Part shown: one piece after another, positions 44,221 through 54,518 of the stretch
Layout of the letters: every line of letters begins with the position of its first letter
Position numbering within the stretch: position 1 is the stretch's first letter
DNA from: Ignavibacteria bacterium
GTDB lineage: Bacteria; Bacteroidota; Ignavibacteria; Tepidaquicellales; OLB5
Assembly: GCA_017303675.1 (NCBI GenBank)
Contig: JAFLBX010000001.1
Location: 1,437,970 to 1,501,969 of the forward strand
DNA length: 64,000 bases
Direction: 5' to 3'
Made by a program: the position numbers and the translations under genes
The notes under the pieces: generated by a model
The model's database searches: none
The model's input: only the letters and a program-made list of their open reading frames with translations
What the model was told of the DNA's origin: nothing

Positions 44221-47200
44221 TTGGCTGAAGAAAAAAATATAGTTACTAAACAGGAAAAAAAAATACCGCCCGTAAACAATAACGGCGCTGTTAAGGGCAG
44301 GAAAAAATTTCGTTTTTTTTCTTCACTTATCCTGATTTTTGCAATTCTATTGTTGTTCTTAACCCTACTGGTTTCTGTAACCCAAACCTCATTTTTCAGG
44401 GATTTTGTCAAAGGCTATCTTGTTGATATGATCAATGAAGATTTTGCAAAAAAACAATCTTCATTAAAGATAGGCGGACTTGATGGAAATTTCTTCAGTG
44501 AAATAATCATAACCGATGTTTTACTGACTGTAAAACAGGATGAAATGATTAAGCTTGATAAGGTAAAGCTTAATTTTGATATTTTCGGTTTAATGAATAA
44601 AACTGTCGAAGTTACAGAAGCTGTAATAAATAATCCAACTGTTAACTTCGTAAAAATTCCCGGTAATAACGGTGATTCTCTTTTTAATTTTGTTTATCTT
44701 TTTTCTTCTGAAGATACAACAAAAGATACTTCTGATTTTGAATGGAAAATTAATGTGAAAAGACTCAGGCTTGAAAACCTGAATTTTACAATGCTTGGTT
44801 CAAAACCCGAAGACCTGCCTGTAAAAGACCTTAAAGTAATTAATGCCCCGAATTTTACAACGGAGAATTTAAGGATTAACTCTTTAACACTGGAAACCCG
44901 TGCACAGTATGATAAAAATGCGATCCAGCTTTGGATAGATCATCTCAGTTTCCGCTCAAATTTCGGGTTTGATCTCAAAGGGCTCTCAGGTGATTTTTAT
45001 ATCTCAAAATCCCGTGCTGAAATTAATAAACTGAATATTGAAACTTCCAGAAGCTGGGTACAAATGCAGTATGTATTCATTGATAAGCTTGATCTTATGA
45101 ATGTAGAAGGTCTTCCATCATTTAAGGGTAAAGATCTCAGGCTTAGCCTTGTGGGTAAAAATTTCGATTTTGATGACCTTAAAGCATTTTTGCCCGCTGT
45201 GGATTTTCTAAACGGAAATCTGTTTTTTGAGCTGAAAGCAAAGGGAAAATTTGATGATATCATTGTTGAAACCTGCAGAATAGAAACACCGAATACCAAT
45301 ATGGGTTTTTCAGGCAGAATGGTTAACCTGATTGATCCCGAAAACCTTTGGTTTGATGTTAAAAGCAATGAATTCCGCATAGACCCCGTTGATACAAAAA
45401 GATATACTCCCGGGCTGCCGATACCTGACTATACTCACGTAGGTGTTGTAACAGGAAATGTATCTTATAAAGGAGAACCCCTGAATTTTGAATCAACATT
45501 TGATGTACAGTCTTCAGTAGGCAATGCCAAAGGGTTCTTCAATCTTAACCTTACAACCCCTAATTTTAATTATAATACATCAGTTGATGTAACAAAAGGA
45601 AATATTGGCAAGGTAATCAAAAACCCCAAGCTGGAAAGTGATATTAACGGGCATGTTGAAGCTGTAGGAAGCGGGTTTGCATTAGGGGTCATTAATACTA
45701 CCCTTAAATATGAATTAAGAGATACTAAATTACTCGAGCAAAAGATAGATAAATCACAGGGTGTTTTAAATTTGAGGGGATATAATGTTGAAATGGATGT
45801 TCAGTATGCCTCCGGAAAATTTGATGCCGGTGTCAAAGGTCAGGTCAATATCCGTGATTTCAATAACCCTGTATATTCACTTAAAGGACAGGTCAAGAAC
45901 CTGGATATTTCTGCAATTACAAAAAATAACTCCGATAAAAGCAGCCTTACTTTTGCTTTTGACGTGAACGGTAAAGGGATTTCGCCTGAAAATATTGAAG
46001 GAACTTATAATATCAATCTTGCTAATTCTTATTACGGCAATTATGATTTTATTGCTACACCCGTTGACCTCAAAATATCCACTTCAGGATCAAGTGATTA
46101 TATTACTTTAAGCTCAAACCTGGTAGATTTCAATGCTAAAGGAAATTTTAAAATTGCAGAAATAGGCGATGTTATTGCCGGCAATATTGTAATGATTCAA
46201 AATGAAATTTCAAAGAAATTCAGGCTTGATACATTACTTCCGGTGCAAACTGCAAAAATAGTTACATCAGATATGGATTTTACATATGATCTTAAAACCA
46301 AAGATCCGGATGCAATTTCCAAAATGTTCTTTCTGAGTGATATGTATTTTAACGGCAGTGTTAAAGGGAGGATACGGAACTCAGCCAAAGGCTTTGAGGG
46401 GACCACCTCGGTTAATCTGAATCATTTCGCTTATAAAGATACTGTGTTTTTACTCAGAAATTCCAAAGCTGAGTTTAAACACTTCAATGACTATACTATT
46501 TATCAAAATGATAATAAAGGTGATTTTGATTCATTTAATTCTTTAATTACATTTACTGCCGATACTCTGAGATTAAGCTCGAGAACTTTTGATAGTGTAA
46601 AAACTGTTTATAAGCTTGAAAACGAGGTACAGCATTATTCAATATCGGGTGCACAGGATTCAACTATAGCTGTTATGCTTGGCGGTACTATAGACCTGGC
46701 TTCTGATTCGGTAACGTTATATATAGATACGTTACTTGCAAGCTATAACAGAATCGACGCAAACAACTCGGGACAAATGAGCATCAGTTATCATCCATTT
46801 TCAAAAGATCAGCGAATAGTTTTTGATAAATTCACCATTCAAGGCGACTTTCTGAAGCTCAATGCCGGTGGGTTTTATTCATTTACAGATTCAAGCAATG
46901 TGTACTTAGAAGCAGGGAATATCAGTATTCCGGCAATAATGGAGCTTATTTATAATCCCAAGAACCTTTATAACAAGAAAGGTAATATTGATGAATATAA
47001 AACTCCCTTTAAAGGAAATATCAGAAGGTTACTGCTTACATTTAAGGGAAATATGGATAATCCCAGCCTTGGACTTGAATTGAATACAAGCCTTCTTCGC
47101 TATGATAACAATAAAGTGGGCAGGGTAGATGCTTTTATTGATTATTCAGGTAACAACCTTTCAACCGATGTTTTAATGAGCAATGCTCAGGGACAGGGCA

Positions 47201-48819
47201 GGCTGAGGCTGACCGGTAATGTTCCTTTCAACAATCCGTTAAAAACACCTGATAGTTCAACTTATATGACTGTTTTAACCAGTCCGCTTGATCTTAACCT
47301 GAAAGCAACGAACTTCCAGATAAACTTTTTCTCGAAAGCTATTCCGAATTTTACTGATCTCAGGGGATTTTTAGACGGCGAAATATCAGCAAAAGGAACC
47401 ATTGCTGACCCGGTTTTAACAGGGAATGCAAATATTACCAAAGGAAGATTATTCTTTACATGGAATGGGTTATATTACAGGTTTGAAACAAGCCTGAAAA
47501 CAGATCAATCAGACCTGATTGTTGAAAAATTCTCAATCTATAATGACAGGGATCAATCAAGGCACATTGATGTTTTCGGCAAAATAAATTTTGCCGGCTT
47601 AAGCGTAAATGATATAGACTTAACAACACAGGGCGATATGTATTTCCTCGATGGTTCTTCAATACAGAACAGGTTCGGTTTTTACGGAGAAATGCTCGGC
47701 GGGATCGGAACCCCGCCAATAAGGATAAAAGGCAATCTCAGGAATTTGCTTGTATCAGGGCAGCTTGTTATTAAAAGCGCAAAATTATTTTTCCCTGCTA
47801 TTTCAAGCCTTGCTTATGATATATATTCTGATGATTTTACTTACAGGATTCTTACAGATTCAACCGGATTTAAATTCCTTGATACCACCATTACAGTTTC
47901 AGAAGAAGATATAGGAAATCTTGATCCTTTTTTAAAATACAATTACATTCTTGAAAAACGTGAGCCAACTGTAGCAGATTACATTACTTATGATCTTGAT
48001 ATTCTTATGGAAAAGAATATCGCAGTAAATGTAAATATGAACAGCCTTACCCGTGAAGAGCTTAATGGAGAATTCCAGGGGAATTTAAGGCTTGATAATA
48101 AAACGCCTGACCGAAGGTTCCAGCTTTTCGGAAGATTGAACATTGTAGGTGATTCCTATTACAGGTTCTATAAGAATTTTTCTATAAGAGACAGCCATCT
48201 CGATTTTAACGGGGATTATAATAATCCATCCCTCTCGATAAAAGCGCAGTATAAAAATATCAGGACTGTGGATAATAACCAGGAAATAATGTTCGTTAAT
48301 CTCGATATTTCCGGCACCCGGTATCAGCCTAAAATTACTTTATCACTTGAAGATGAAAACGGAAATAAAAAAGAAGGCTCTGAAGCGCAGGCAACAGCAA
48401 TATCGTACCTGCTGTTTGGATCACTTTTAAATACATCAGGACTAGGTGCTACTGCACTGACTAACCTGGGAAATAATTTTGGTTCAGGCCTTGCTTCTTC
48501 TTTGTTATTCAAAGCTTTGCGGAATATTGCACCGTTTATTGTAAATACAGAAGTTATTTATAATGGCGGGAATATCAGTAATACTGATATTAAAATTACC
48601 TCAGCTTTTGGCGATGCAATTGTTAAATTCGGCGGAAAAATTCTTAGTAATATCAATAATCTGGAGGTAAGCCTTGAATATCCGCTCAATAAGCTTTTTA
48701 AAGTCAATGTATCCAACAATTTACTCATCCAGATTTCACGATCATATAAAAACTCACTTTTTATAACAGATCAGGGGTTTGATAACCGAGCCGGTTTAAC
48801 CTATAAGATCCGTTATTAA
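44221..48819 (+). CDS. tamB: TamB-type translocation/assembly (DUF490) protein
   Basis: Very large periplasm-spanning protein (1,532 residues) that links the inner membrane to the outer membrane for lipid transport and barrel assembly with an Omp85-type partner. TTG start. A membrane helix at about 35-57 anchors it (FSSLILIFAILLLFLTLLVS), then a long run of beta-rich repeats, and the C-terminal DUF490 domain from about 1,150 with AISYLLFGSLLNTSGLGA and SLEYPLNKLFKVNVSNN. Its end NRAGLTYKIRY is the family signature. Located between the heptose genes and rnr, consistent with envelope biogenesis. Confidence 0.93.
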   Translation: MAEEKNIVTKQEKKIPPVNNNGAVKGRKKFRFFSSLILIFAILLLFLTLLVSVTQTSFFRDFVKGYLVDMINEDFAKKQSSLKIGGLDGNFFSEIIITDVLLTVKQDEMIKLDKVKLNFDIFGLMNKTVEVTEAVINNPTVNFVKIPGNNGDSLFNFVYLFSSEDTTKDTSDFEWKINVKRLRLENLNFTMLGSKPEDLPVKDLKVINAPNFTTENLRINSLTLETRAQYDKNAIQLWIDHLSFRSNFGFDLKGLSGDFYISKSRAEINKLNIETSRSWVQMQYVFIDKLDLMNVEGLPSFKGKDLRLSLVGKNFDFDDLKAFLPAVDFLNGNLFFELKAKGKFDDIIVETCRIETPNTNMGFSGRMVNLIDPENLWFDVKSNEFRIDPVDTKRYTPGLPIPDYTHVGVVTGNVSYKGEPLNFESTFDVQSSVGNAKGFFNLNLTTPNFNYNTSVDVTKGNIGKVIKNPKLESDINGHVEAVGSGFALGVINTTLKYELRDTKLLEQKIDKSQGVLNLRGYNVEMDVQYASGKFDAGVKGQVNIRDFNNPVYSLKGQVKNLDISAITKNNSDKSSLTFAFDVNGKGISPENIEGTYNINLANSYYGNYDFIATPVDLKISTSGSSDYITLSSNLVDFNAKGNFKIAEIGDVIAGNIVMIQNEISKKFRLDTLLPVQTAKIVTSDMDFTYDLKTKDPDAISKMFFLSDMYFNGSVKGRIRNSAKGFEGTTSVNLNHFAYKDTVFLLRNSKAEFKHFNDYTIYQNDNKGDFDSFNSLITFTADTLRLSSRTFDSVKTVYKLENEVQHYSISGAQDSTIAVMLGGTIDLASDSVTLYIDTLLASYNRIDANNSGQMSISYHPFSKDQRIVFDKFTIQGDFLKLNAGGFYSFTDSSNVYLEAGNISIPAIMELIYNPKNLYNKKGNIDEYKTPFKGNIRRLLLTFKGNMDNPSLGLELNTSLLRYDNNKVGRVDAFIDYSGNNLSTDVLMSNAQGQGRLRLTGNVPFNNPLKTPDSSTYMTVLTSPLDLNLKATNFQINFFSKAIPNFTDLRGFLDGEISAKGTIADPVLTGNANITKGRLFFTWNGLYYRFETSLKTDQSDLIVEKFSIYNDRDQSRHIDVFGKINFAGLSVNDIDLTTQGDMYFLDGSSIQNRFGFYGEMLGGIGTPPIRIKGNLRNLLVSGQLVIKSAKLFFPAISSLAYDIYSDDFTYRILTDSTGFKFLDTTITVSEEDIGNLDPFLKYNYILEKREPTVADYITYDLDILMEKNIAVNVNMNSLTREELNGEFQGNLRLDNKTPDRRFQLFGRLNIVGDSYYRFYKNFSIRDSHLDFNGDYNNPSLSIKAQYKNIRTVDNNQEIMFVNLDISGTRYQPKITLSLEDENGNKKEGSEAQATAISYLLFGSLLNTSGLGATALTNLGNNFGSGLASSLLFKALRNIAPFIVNTEVIYNGGNISNTDIKITSAFGDAIVKFGGKILSNINNLEVSLEYPLNKLFKVNVSNNLLIQISRSYKNSLFITDQGFDNRAGLTYKIRY

Positions 48820-48835
48820 CATAATTTAAAATAAA

Positions 48836-50959
48836 TTGTCCGGAAAAAAATCAGAAGAGCTGAAACAGCAAATTTCAGGTTTATTCAGAAAAAATCCATC
48901 CCTTTCTGTAAAATTCAATATGCTGTTTAACAAGCTTAGAGTTAATAAATCACTTAAAGCTGAAGTAAGAACCCTGCTAGCCGAACTGGTAAGAGATGGT
49001 GAGCTTCAAAAGAACGGCAAATATTATGAATATAACGGAAGAACTGATTTTTATGAAGGGATTATTACACTTGATAAAAAAAATGAATATGCCGCTGAAA
49101 TTTCGACTGATCGGGGGACATTAATCCTGCCGATAAGAAAGAAAAACCTTATGACAGCGCTTACTGGCGATAAAGTTGAAGTTACTATAATAGAATATGC
49201 CGGAAGCAATGAACGCGAAGCCATAGTTGAAAATATTATTGAACGGGTTAAGCATACTGTTGTAGGAAAGCTTGAGTTCAGCAGCAAAGGAGAAGATTAT
49301 GCATTCGTTATCCCTGATGACAGAAAATTCAGAAAAGATATATTTATCCCAAAAGCGGCTCTTAAAGGGGCGGTGAACGGTGATAAAGTCATTTGTGAAA
49401 TTGTTAATTGGGAATACCAGGACCTTTCACCCGAAGGCAAGATCACTAAAATACTCGGCAAAGCCGGTGATGTAACCACGGAATTTAAAGCGCTTATAAA
49501 AAAGTACGGGCTAACTAAAACTTTCCCCAAGAATGTTAGGGAAGAATTGAAGAAGCTGGAAGAAGACGGGTTGTTCGAAATTTCTGAGGCTGAAATTAAG
49601 ACACGTAAAGATCTGCGAAATGAACTTATATTTACTATTGATCCGGTTGACGCCAAAGATTTTGATGATGCAATCTCGCTGGATATATTGAGCAGCGGAA
49701 ATTATTACCTTGGAGTGCATATTGCAGATGTCAGTCACTATGTCACAGAAGGCTCTGCCCTTGATGAAGAAGCGCTGCTGCGGGGAACAAGTGTATACCT
49801 GATGAACGATGTTGTTCCTATGCTTCCCGAAAAGCTTTCCAATGATATTTGTTCATTAAAGGAAAAGGTTGACCGCCTTGTATTTTCCTGCTTTATGGAA
49901 ATAGATAAAAAGGGCAATATTATTAAATATGATGTATGTAAATCAGTTATCAACAGTAAAAAAAGATTTACATATGAAGAAGTACAGAACATTCTGGATA
50001 AACAGGAAGGAAAATTCCTGCATAAGCTTAATGAAATGAATGAGCTTCACAGGATACTTTTTAAACGCAGGCTTGATGAAGGAAGTCTTGATTTTGAATC
50101 TACTGAGGTTAAGGCTGAGATCGAGAACGGATTGATAAAAAGTATAAAGCCTAAAGAACGGCTGGAATCTATGAGGCTTATCGAGGATTTTATGCTGGTT
50201 GCAAATAAATGTGTAACCTTGTTTGTGGAAAGACAAAAAAGAAAAATTCCGTTTATTTACAGGATACATGATACCCCGGATAAAAAGCGCATTGTGGAGC
50301 TTTCACAATTCGTAAAACAGTTCGGCATCAGGCTTGATCCTGAAAATAAACGCTCTATCCAGAAAATGCTGATGGAAATTGAAGGCAGGCCGGAAGAGTA
50401 TCTAATAAATGATATTACAATAAGGGCAATGTCAAAGGCAATTTATTCCGAAGAAAATATCGGGCATTACGGACTTGGTTTTGATCATTACACTCACTTT
50501 ACTTCTCCTATCAGAAGATATCCTGATCTTATTGTACACCGCATTTTATTTGATATTTTAAATGGAATGAATGCAAAAAAATCGGCTCATTACAGCAAAG
50601 TTCTGCCGGATATCAGCAAACAGTCAACCGATAGGGAAATAAACGCTGTTCAGGCAGAACGTGAAGCAATAAAAATTTTACAGTGCCAGTATATGGAAAA
50701 CCAGGTCGGCATGATATTGAACGGTATCGTTTCCGGCATTTCTGAATATGGTATTTATGTGGAAATTACAGAAAGTATGATAGAAGGTATGGTAAGGCTC
50801 CGCGATATGAACGATGATTATTATATATTAGACCAGCAGAATTACCAGATAGTTGGAAGGAACAGAAGAAAAAAATACAGGATCGGCGATAAGGTCAAGG
50901 TTAAAGTTCATAAGGTTGATACTGAACACAGGTGGATTGATCTCGCATTTGTTAGATAA
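48836..50959 (+). CDS. rnr: Ribonuclease R (RNase II family 3'-5' exoribonuclease)
   Basis: Processive exoribonuclease that degrades structured RNA. TTG start, 707 residues, at the normal length. Winged-helix and cold-shock regions come first, then the RNB catalytic domain with DPVDAKDFDDAISL (about 269-282), the metal-binding aspartates, and YTHFTSPIRRYPDL. An S1 domain ends the protein (VSGISEYGIYVEIT). It is the last gene of the heptose-tamB unit; its stop is 5 bases from that of priA on the other strand. Confidence 0.95.
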   Translation: MSGKKSEELKQQISGLFRKNPSLSVKFNMLFNKLRVNKSLKAEVRTLLAELVRDGELQKNGKYYEYNGRTDFYEGIITLDKKNEYAAEISTDRGTLILPIRKKNLMTALTGDKVEVTIIEYAGSNEREAIVENIIERVKHTVVGKLEFSSKGEDYAFVIPDDRKFRKDIFIPKAALKGAVNGDKVICEIVNWEYQDLSPEGKITKILGKAGDVTTEFKALIKKYGLTKTFPKNVREELKKLEEDGLFEISEAEIKTRKDLRNELIFTIDPVDAKDFDDAISLDILSSGNYYLGVHIADVSHYVTEGSALDEEALLRGTSVYLMNDVVPMLPEKLSNDICSLKEKVDRLVFSCFMEIDKKGNIIKYDVCKSVINSKKRFTYEEVQNILDKQEGKFLHKLNEMNELHRILFKRRLDEGSLDFESTEVKAEIENGLIKSIKPKERLESMRLIEDFMLVANKCVTLFVERQKRKIPFIYRIHDTPDKKRIVELSQFVKQFGIRLDPENKRSIQKMLMEIEGRPEEYLINDITIRAMSKAIYSEENIGHYGLGFDHYTHFTSPIRRYPDLIVHRILFDILNGMNAKKSAHYSKVLPDISKQSTDREINAVQAEREAIKILQCQYMENQVGMILNGIVSGISEYGIYVEITESMIEGMVRLRDMNDDYYILDQQNYQIVGRNRRKKYRIGDKVKVKVHKVDTEHRWIDLAFVR

Positions 50960-50964
50960 ACAAC

Positions 50965-53472
50965 TCAGTAAAAGCTCAGTGGATCAACATCTATATTTAT
51001 CCTTTCTCCCGTTCTTAGCTTTAATGAAGCTGTAAATTCATTCAAACCCCTTATCAAAGTTTCACTTTGCGAAATGGTATCCCCGGTCGTTTTCATAACC
51101 TTAAGTATAATATGCATTCTGAAAGTATTTTTGATCTTATAGATCAATGCCGGTGCAGGTTTTAAAAGCTCAATATATATCTCACTTCCCCAGCCCGTAA
51201 GTGTATTATTAAGAAAGTGGTAAATTTTCCAGGAGTGATTATTCACACTTACCTGGTTAGGAGAAGATACTTCGATAAGTATCATCTTTGAAAATGGCGG
51301 ATACCTGTGAAGCTGCCTGTGTTTAATTTCCTTTTCAAAAAAAGCAGTATAATTATGTTCTTCAACAAGCGGGAAAATATAATTATCGGGGTTCATAGTC
51401 TGAATGACAACCAATCCGTCATCACTTATCCTGCCTGACCTGCCTGAAACCTGCATCAGAAGCTGAAAAGTTTTTTCTGATGCCCTGAAATCAGGTATAT
51501 AAAGCCCGATATCAGCGGATATTACGCCAACAAGGTAAACATTCGGAAAGTCGAGCCCTTTTGAGATCATCTGCGTGCCTATAAGAATATCGAACTCACC
51601 ATCATGAAAGCTTTTCAGGATCCTGCGATGCGCATCTTTTCCTTTAACAGTATCCGCATCCATTCTCATGCTTCTTGCTTCGGGAAAAAGCCTCTGTATT
51701 TCTTCTTCGATCTTTTCAGTTCCAACACCAACAAGTTTCAGGTTATTGCTGCCGCAAATTTCACAATTTGTAAGCAGGTTTTCTGTTGAACCGCAGTAAT
51801 GGCACCTTAAGTTATTTTTATGCTTGTGATATATCATTGTTATATCACAGTTCCTGCACATTTTTACTGTGCCGCAATCAAGGCATTGCTGGTAAGCAGA
51901 GTATCCTCTGCGGTTTTGCATTAAAATAACTGATTGTTTTTTCTTTAATGCCGAATCAATATAAGCTATCAGCCTTGAAGAAAGTACACGCTGTTCCTGT
52001 GTTTCATATTTTTTATACTTGCTCGGATTCCTCAGCTCATCAAGCATATTAACAATTTCAACCTTTGGCTGCTTTGTTTTTAATGCACGGTGGGGAAGCT
52101 CTAATAATGAATATTTTCCGGCTTTATAATTGTAAAAACTTTCCATTGAAGGTGTTGCTGAACCCAGTATAATAACAGCATTGTTCAGCTTAGCCCTTAC
52201 TATTGCTGAATCACGGGCATTATATTTTGGGTTCTTTTCAGTCTGTTTATATGAATGGTCATGCTCCTCATCGACAATTATCATTCCAAGGTTCTTCAGC
52301 GGAGCAAATAAAGCTGAACGCGCTCCAATCACGATTTTTATCTCGCCTGATCTTATCCGCTGGTAAACATCAAATCTTTGGCCTTCAGAAAGTTTGCTGT
52401 GTATTACACCGATAATATCACCGAAATATGTTTTAAACCTGTGAATAAGCTGAGGCGTTAAAGAAATTTCCGGCACAAGGACTATGGCTGTACGGTCATT
52501 ATTCAACACATTCTGAATTGCTTCGATGTAAACCTGTGTTTTACCGCTGCCTGTTACACCGAAAAGCAGGTATGTTTTGAATTTTCCAAGTGAAGAGTTA
52601 ATTTCCTTAAGCACATTTTTCTGGTCTGAATTAAGCTCTATGATTTTTTTGTCATCGCTGAATTCCTGGTTGCCGGAACGGTTCACCTGCTTTTGTATTA
52701 GTGTCACGAATTCACGTTTTTCCAGTGATTTAAGTACTGAAGGCGCTGAACTCGTAGATTTAAGTACATCTGAAGCTTTAGCTTCTGAGATCTTATTTTT
52801 TACAAGGTATTTTAATACTTTCACCTGGCAGGTAGAACGGAATTTGTTTTCTTTAAAAAAAATTTCAAGGGATGCCTTTGAATAATCCCTGAATTCTTCA
52901 AGAAGGTCAAATCTTACATATTTTTCAAATTTTGGTTTAGCTGTTTCTGTTGATAAAACAAATTCCTGCACCAGAGCCCCGCTTGCAGTTAGTGAATTTA
53001 CCGCATTTCTTACGCTTGCTGATTTCAGTTTGTTTTCAATTTGTTTTATCGAGAGGGTCTTTTCTTTAAGTAAAGATATTATGTTCTTCTGAAGCTGTGT
53101 ATAATTTGAATTGGGTATGTTTTCTGATGCTGAATAAAGTATCCTGGTTTCAATATTCACCCCTTTGGGAACTACAGCAAATACCACTTCACCGATCGGG
53201 GCAATGTAATATGCAGAGATCCACTTGCAGAAGCTCAGCATTTCATCATTCAGTAAAGGAACGGGGTCCAGAACTTTTTTGATATTTTTCAGCTTTGTAA
53301 GTTCTGTTTTATCGCTTACTGAAAGTACAATTCCTGTTATATCTTTATTGCCGAATGGCGCTAAAACGCGAACTCCCGGCAAAACGCTTTCTCTAAGTTC
53401 TTCGGGGATACTGTAAGTAAAATGAGAGCTTACCGGTATATTAAAAGCAATATTTGCGAATTTTTCTTGCAT
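50965..53472 (-). CDS. priA: Primosomal replication restart helicase PriA
   Basis: 3'-5' DNA helicase that reloads the replisome at stalled forks. With ATG at 53472 it has 835 residues (MQEKFANIAF start). N-terminal DNA-binding domain, Walker A LLFGVTGSGKTQ, DEEH box, zinc-binding cysteines in CLDCGTVKMCRNCDITMIYH and CHYCGSTENLLTNCEICGS, and the motif ASEKTFQLLMQVSGRSGR. The longer ATG at 53493 lies inside a terminator hairpin, so it is rejected. No obvious promoter lies between that hairpin and this start. Confidence 0.94.
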   Translation of the reverse strand: MQEKFANIAFNIPVSSHFTYSIPEELRESVLPGVRVLAPFGNKDITGIVLSVSDKTELTKLKNIKKVLDPVPLLNDEMLSFCKWISAYYIAPIGEVVFAVVPKGVNIETRILYSASENIPNSNYTQLQKNIISLLKEKTLSIKQIENKLKSASVRNAVNSLTASGALVQEFVLSTETAKPKFEKYVRFDLLEEFRDYSKASLEIFFKENKFRSTCQVKVLKYLVKNKISEAKASDVLKSTSSAPSVLKSLEKREFVTLIQKQVNRSGNQEFSDDKKIIELNSDQKNVLKEINSSLGKFKTYLLFGVTGSGKTQVYIEAIQNVLNNDRTAIVLVPEISLTPQLIHRFKTYFGDIIGVIHSKLSEGQRFDVYQRIRSGEIKIVIGARSALFAPLKNLGMIIVDEEHDHSYKQTEKNPKYNARDSAIVRAKLNNAVIILGSATPSMESFYNYKAGKYSLLELPHRALKTKQPKVEIVNMLDELRNPSKYKKYETQEQRVLSSRLIAYIDSALKKKQSVILMQNRRGYSAYQQCLDCGTVKMCRNCDITMIYHKHKNNLRCHYCGSTENLLTNCEICGSNNLKLVGVGTEKIEEEIQRLFPEARSMRMDADTVKGKDAHRRILKSFHDGEFDILIGTQMISKGLDFPNVYLVGVISADIGLYIPDFRASEKTFQLLMQVSGRSGRISDDGLVVIQTMNPDNYIFPLVEEHNYTAFFEKEIKHRQLHRYPPFSKMILIEVSSPNQVSVNNHSWKIYHFLNNTLTGWGSEIYIELLKPAPALIYKIKNTFRMHIILKVMKTTGDTISQSETLIRGLNEFTASLKLRTGERINIDVDPLSFY

Positions 53473-53502
53473 AAAAAAGGGATAGAAGTTCATTCTATCC
53501 CT
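53473..53502 (-). terminator. Terminator-like hairpin between trxB and priA
   Basis: On the minus strand AGGGATAGAA pairs perfectly with TTCTATCCCT around a 5-base loop, then TTTTTT runs directly into the priA ATG. Normal for an intrinsic terminator of the TPR-trxB message, but its tail abuts the next start codon, so it may also act on priA expression. Confidence 0.75.
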
Positions 53503-53527
53503 GCTAAAATATCAATAAAAAAATTAA

Positions 53528-54484
53528 TTAACCGTGATGTTCAGTTGATTCAAGATACCTTTCAACATCTATAGCAGCCATACAGCCGGAACCTGCCGCT
53601 GTTATAGCCTGCCTGTAAACATGATCCTGGGCGTCTCCGCAAACAAATACACCCGGTATATTGGTGTTTGTATTAACTTTGCTGGTTTTAATATATCCGG
53701 TTTCTTCCAGTTCTATTTGACCTTTAAAAATATCTGTATTTGGTTTATGTCCTATTCCAAGAAAAATACCTTCAACTTCATGGTCTTTAACTTCCCCGGT
53801 TTTTACATTTTTAAGCCTTGCATGGGTGACCCTTTTTTTGCCGCCTTCATTAACACCTATAACTTCTTCAAGGACGGTATCGGTTACCAGCTTGATCTTT
53901 GGATTTTTCATAGCTCTTTCAAGCATGATCTTGGAAGCGCGGAATTCTTCTCTTCTGTGAACTATCATAACCTCTTTGCCGAATTTTGTCAGGTAATTCG
54001 CTTCTTCCATAGCCGTATCACCGCCGCCTATAACTATTATGCGTTGATCTTTAAAGAAAAATCCGTCGCATGTAGCGCATGCTGATACGCCAAATCCCAT
54101 GTATTCAGATTCCGATGGAAGCCCCAGTAGCTTTGCTGAAGCGCCTGTAGCTATAATAACAGATTTTGCAAGATACTCTTTGCCTTCTACGTATAGTTTG
54201 AAAGGAGCTGAGGAAAAATCAACTTTATCAACATATTTAAACTGGCAGTCAGCTCCAAAACGCTGAGCCTGTTTACGCATAACATCCATAAGCTCCGGAC
54301 CCATAATTCCGTGTTCAAATCCGGGATAATTTTCAACTTCTGTTGTAATGGTTAACTGTCCACCGGGCTGCATGCCTTCAAATACGAGGGGTTTTAAGTT
54401 CGCGCGTCCTGTATATAATGCGGCGGTTAAGCCGGCCGGACCCGAACCGATTATAATAACATTGTGTACATTCTGATCACTCAT
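53528..54484 (-). CDS. trxB: Thioredoxin reductase
   Basis: FAD enzyme that reduces thioredoxin with NADPH. It has 318 residues. FAD-binding GSGPAGLTAALYTGRA near the N-terminus, the redox pair C-A-T-C at about residues 135-138 (VSACATCDG), NADPH loop VIGGGDTAMEEA, and the C-terminal FVCGDAQDHVYRQAITAAGSG. It follows the TPR gene by about 34 bases and ends before a clear terminator. It supplies reducing power that ArsC and other thiol proteins need. Confidence 0.97.
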   Translation of the reverse strand: MSDQNVHNVIIIGSGPAGLTAALYTGRANLKPLVFEGMQPGGQLTITTEVENYPGFEHGIMGPELMDVMRKQAQRFGADCQFKYVDKVDFSSAPFKLYVEGKEYLAKSVIIATGASAKLLGLPSESEYMGFGVSACATCDGFFFKDQRIIVIGGGDTAMEEANYLTKFGKEVMIVHRREEFRASKIMLERAMKNPKIKLVTDTVLEEVIGVNEGGKKRVTHARLKNVKTGEVKDHEVEGIFLGIGHKPNTDIFKGQIELEETGYIKTSKVNTNTNIPGVFVCGDAQDHVYRQAITAAGSGCMAAIDVERYLESTEHHG

Positions 54485-54518
54485 TTTAGTATAAAATTAA
54501 CATTAATAGAATATAAAA

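Noticed and set aside
53621-54085. A 154-residue open frame on the plus strand inside trxB
   Set aside because: It lies opposite a full, well-conserved trxB; the translation is rich in Phe/Tyr/Asn/Ile and shows no family motif, so it is a shadow frame.
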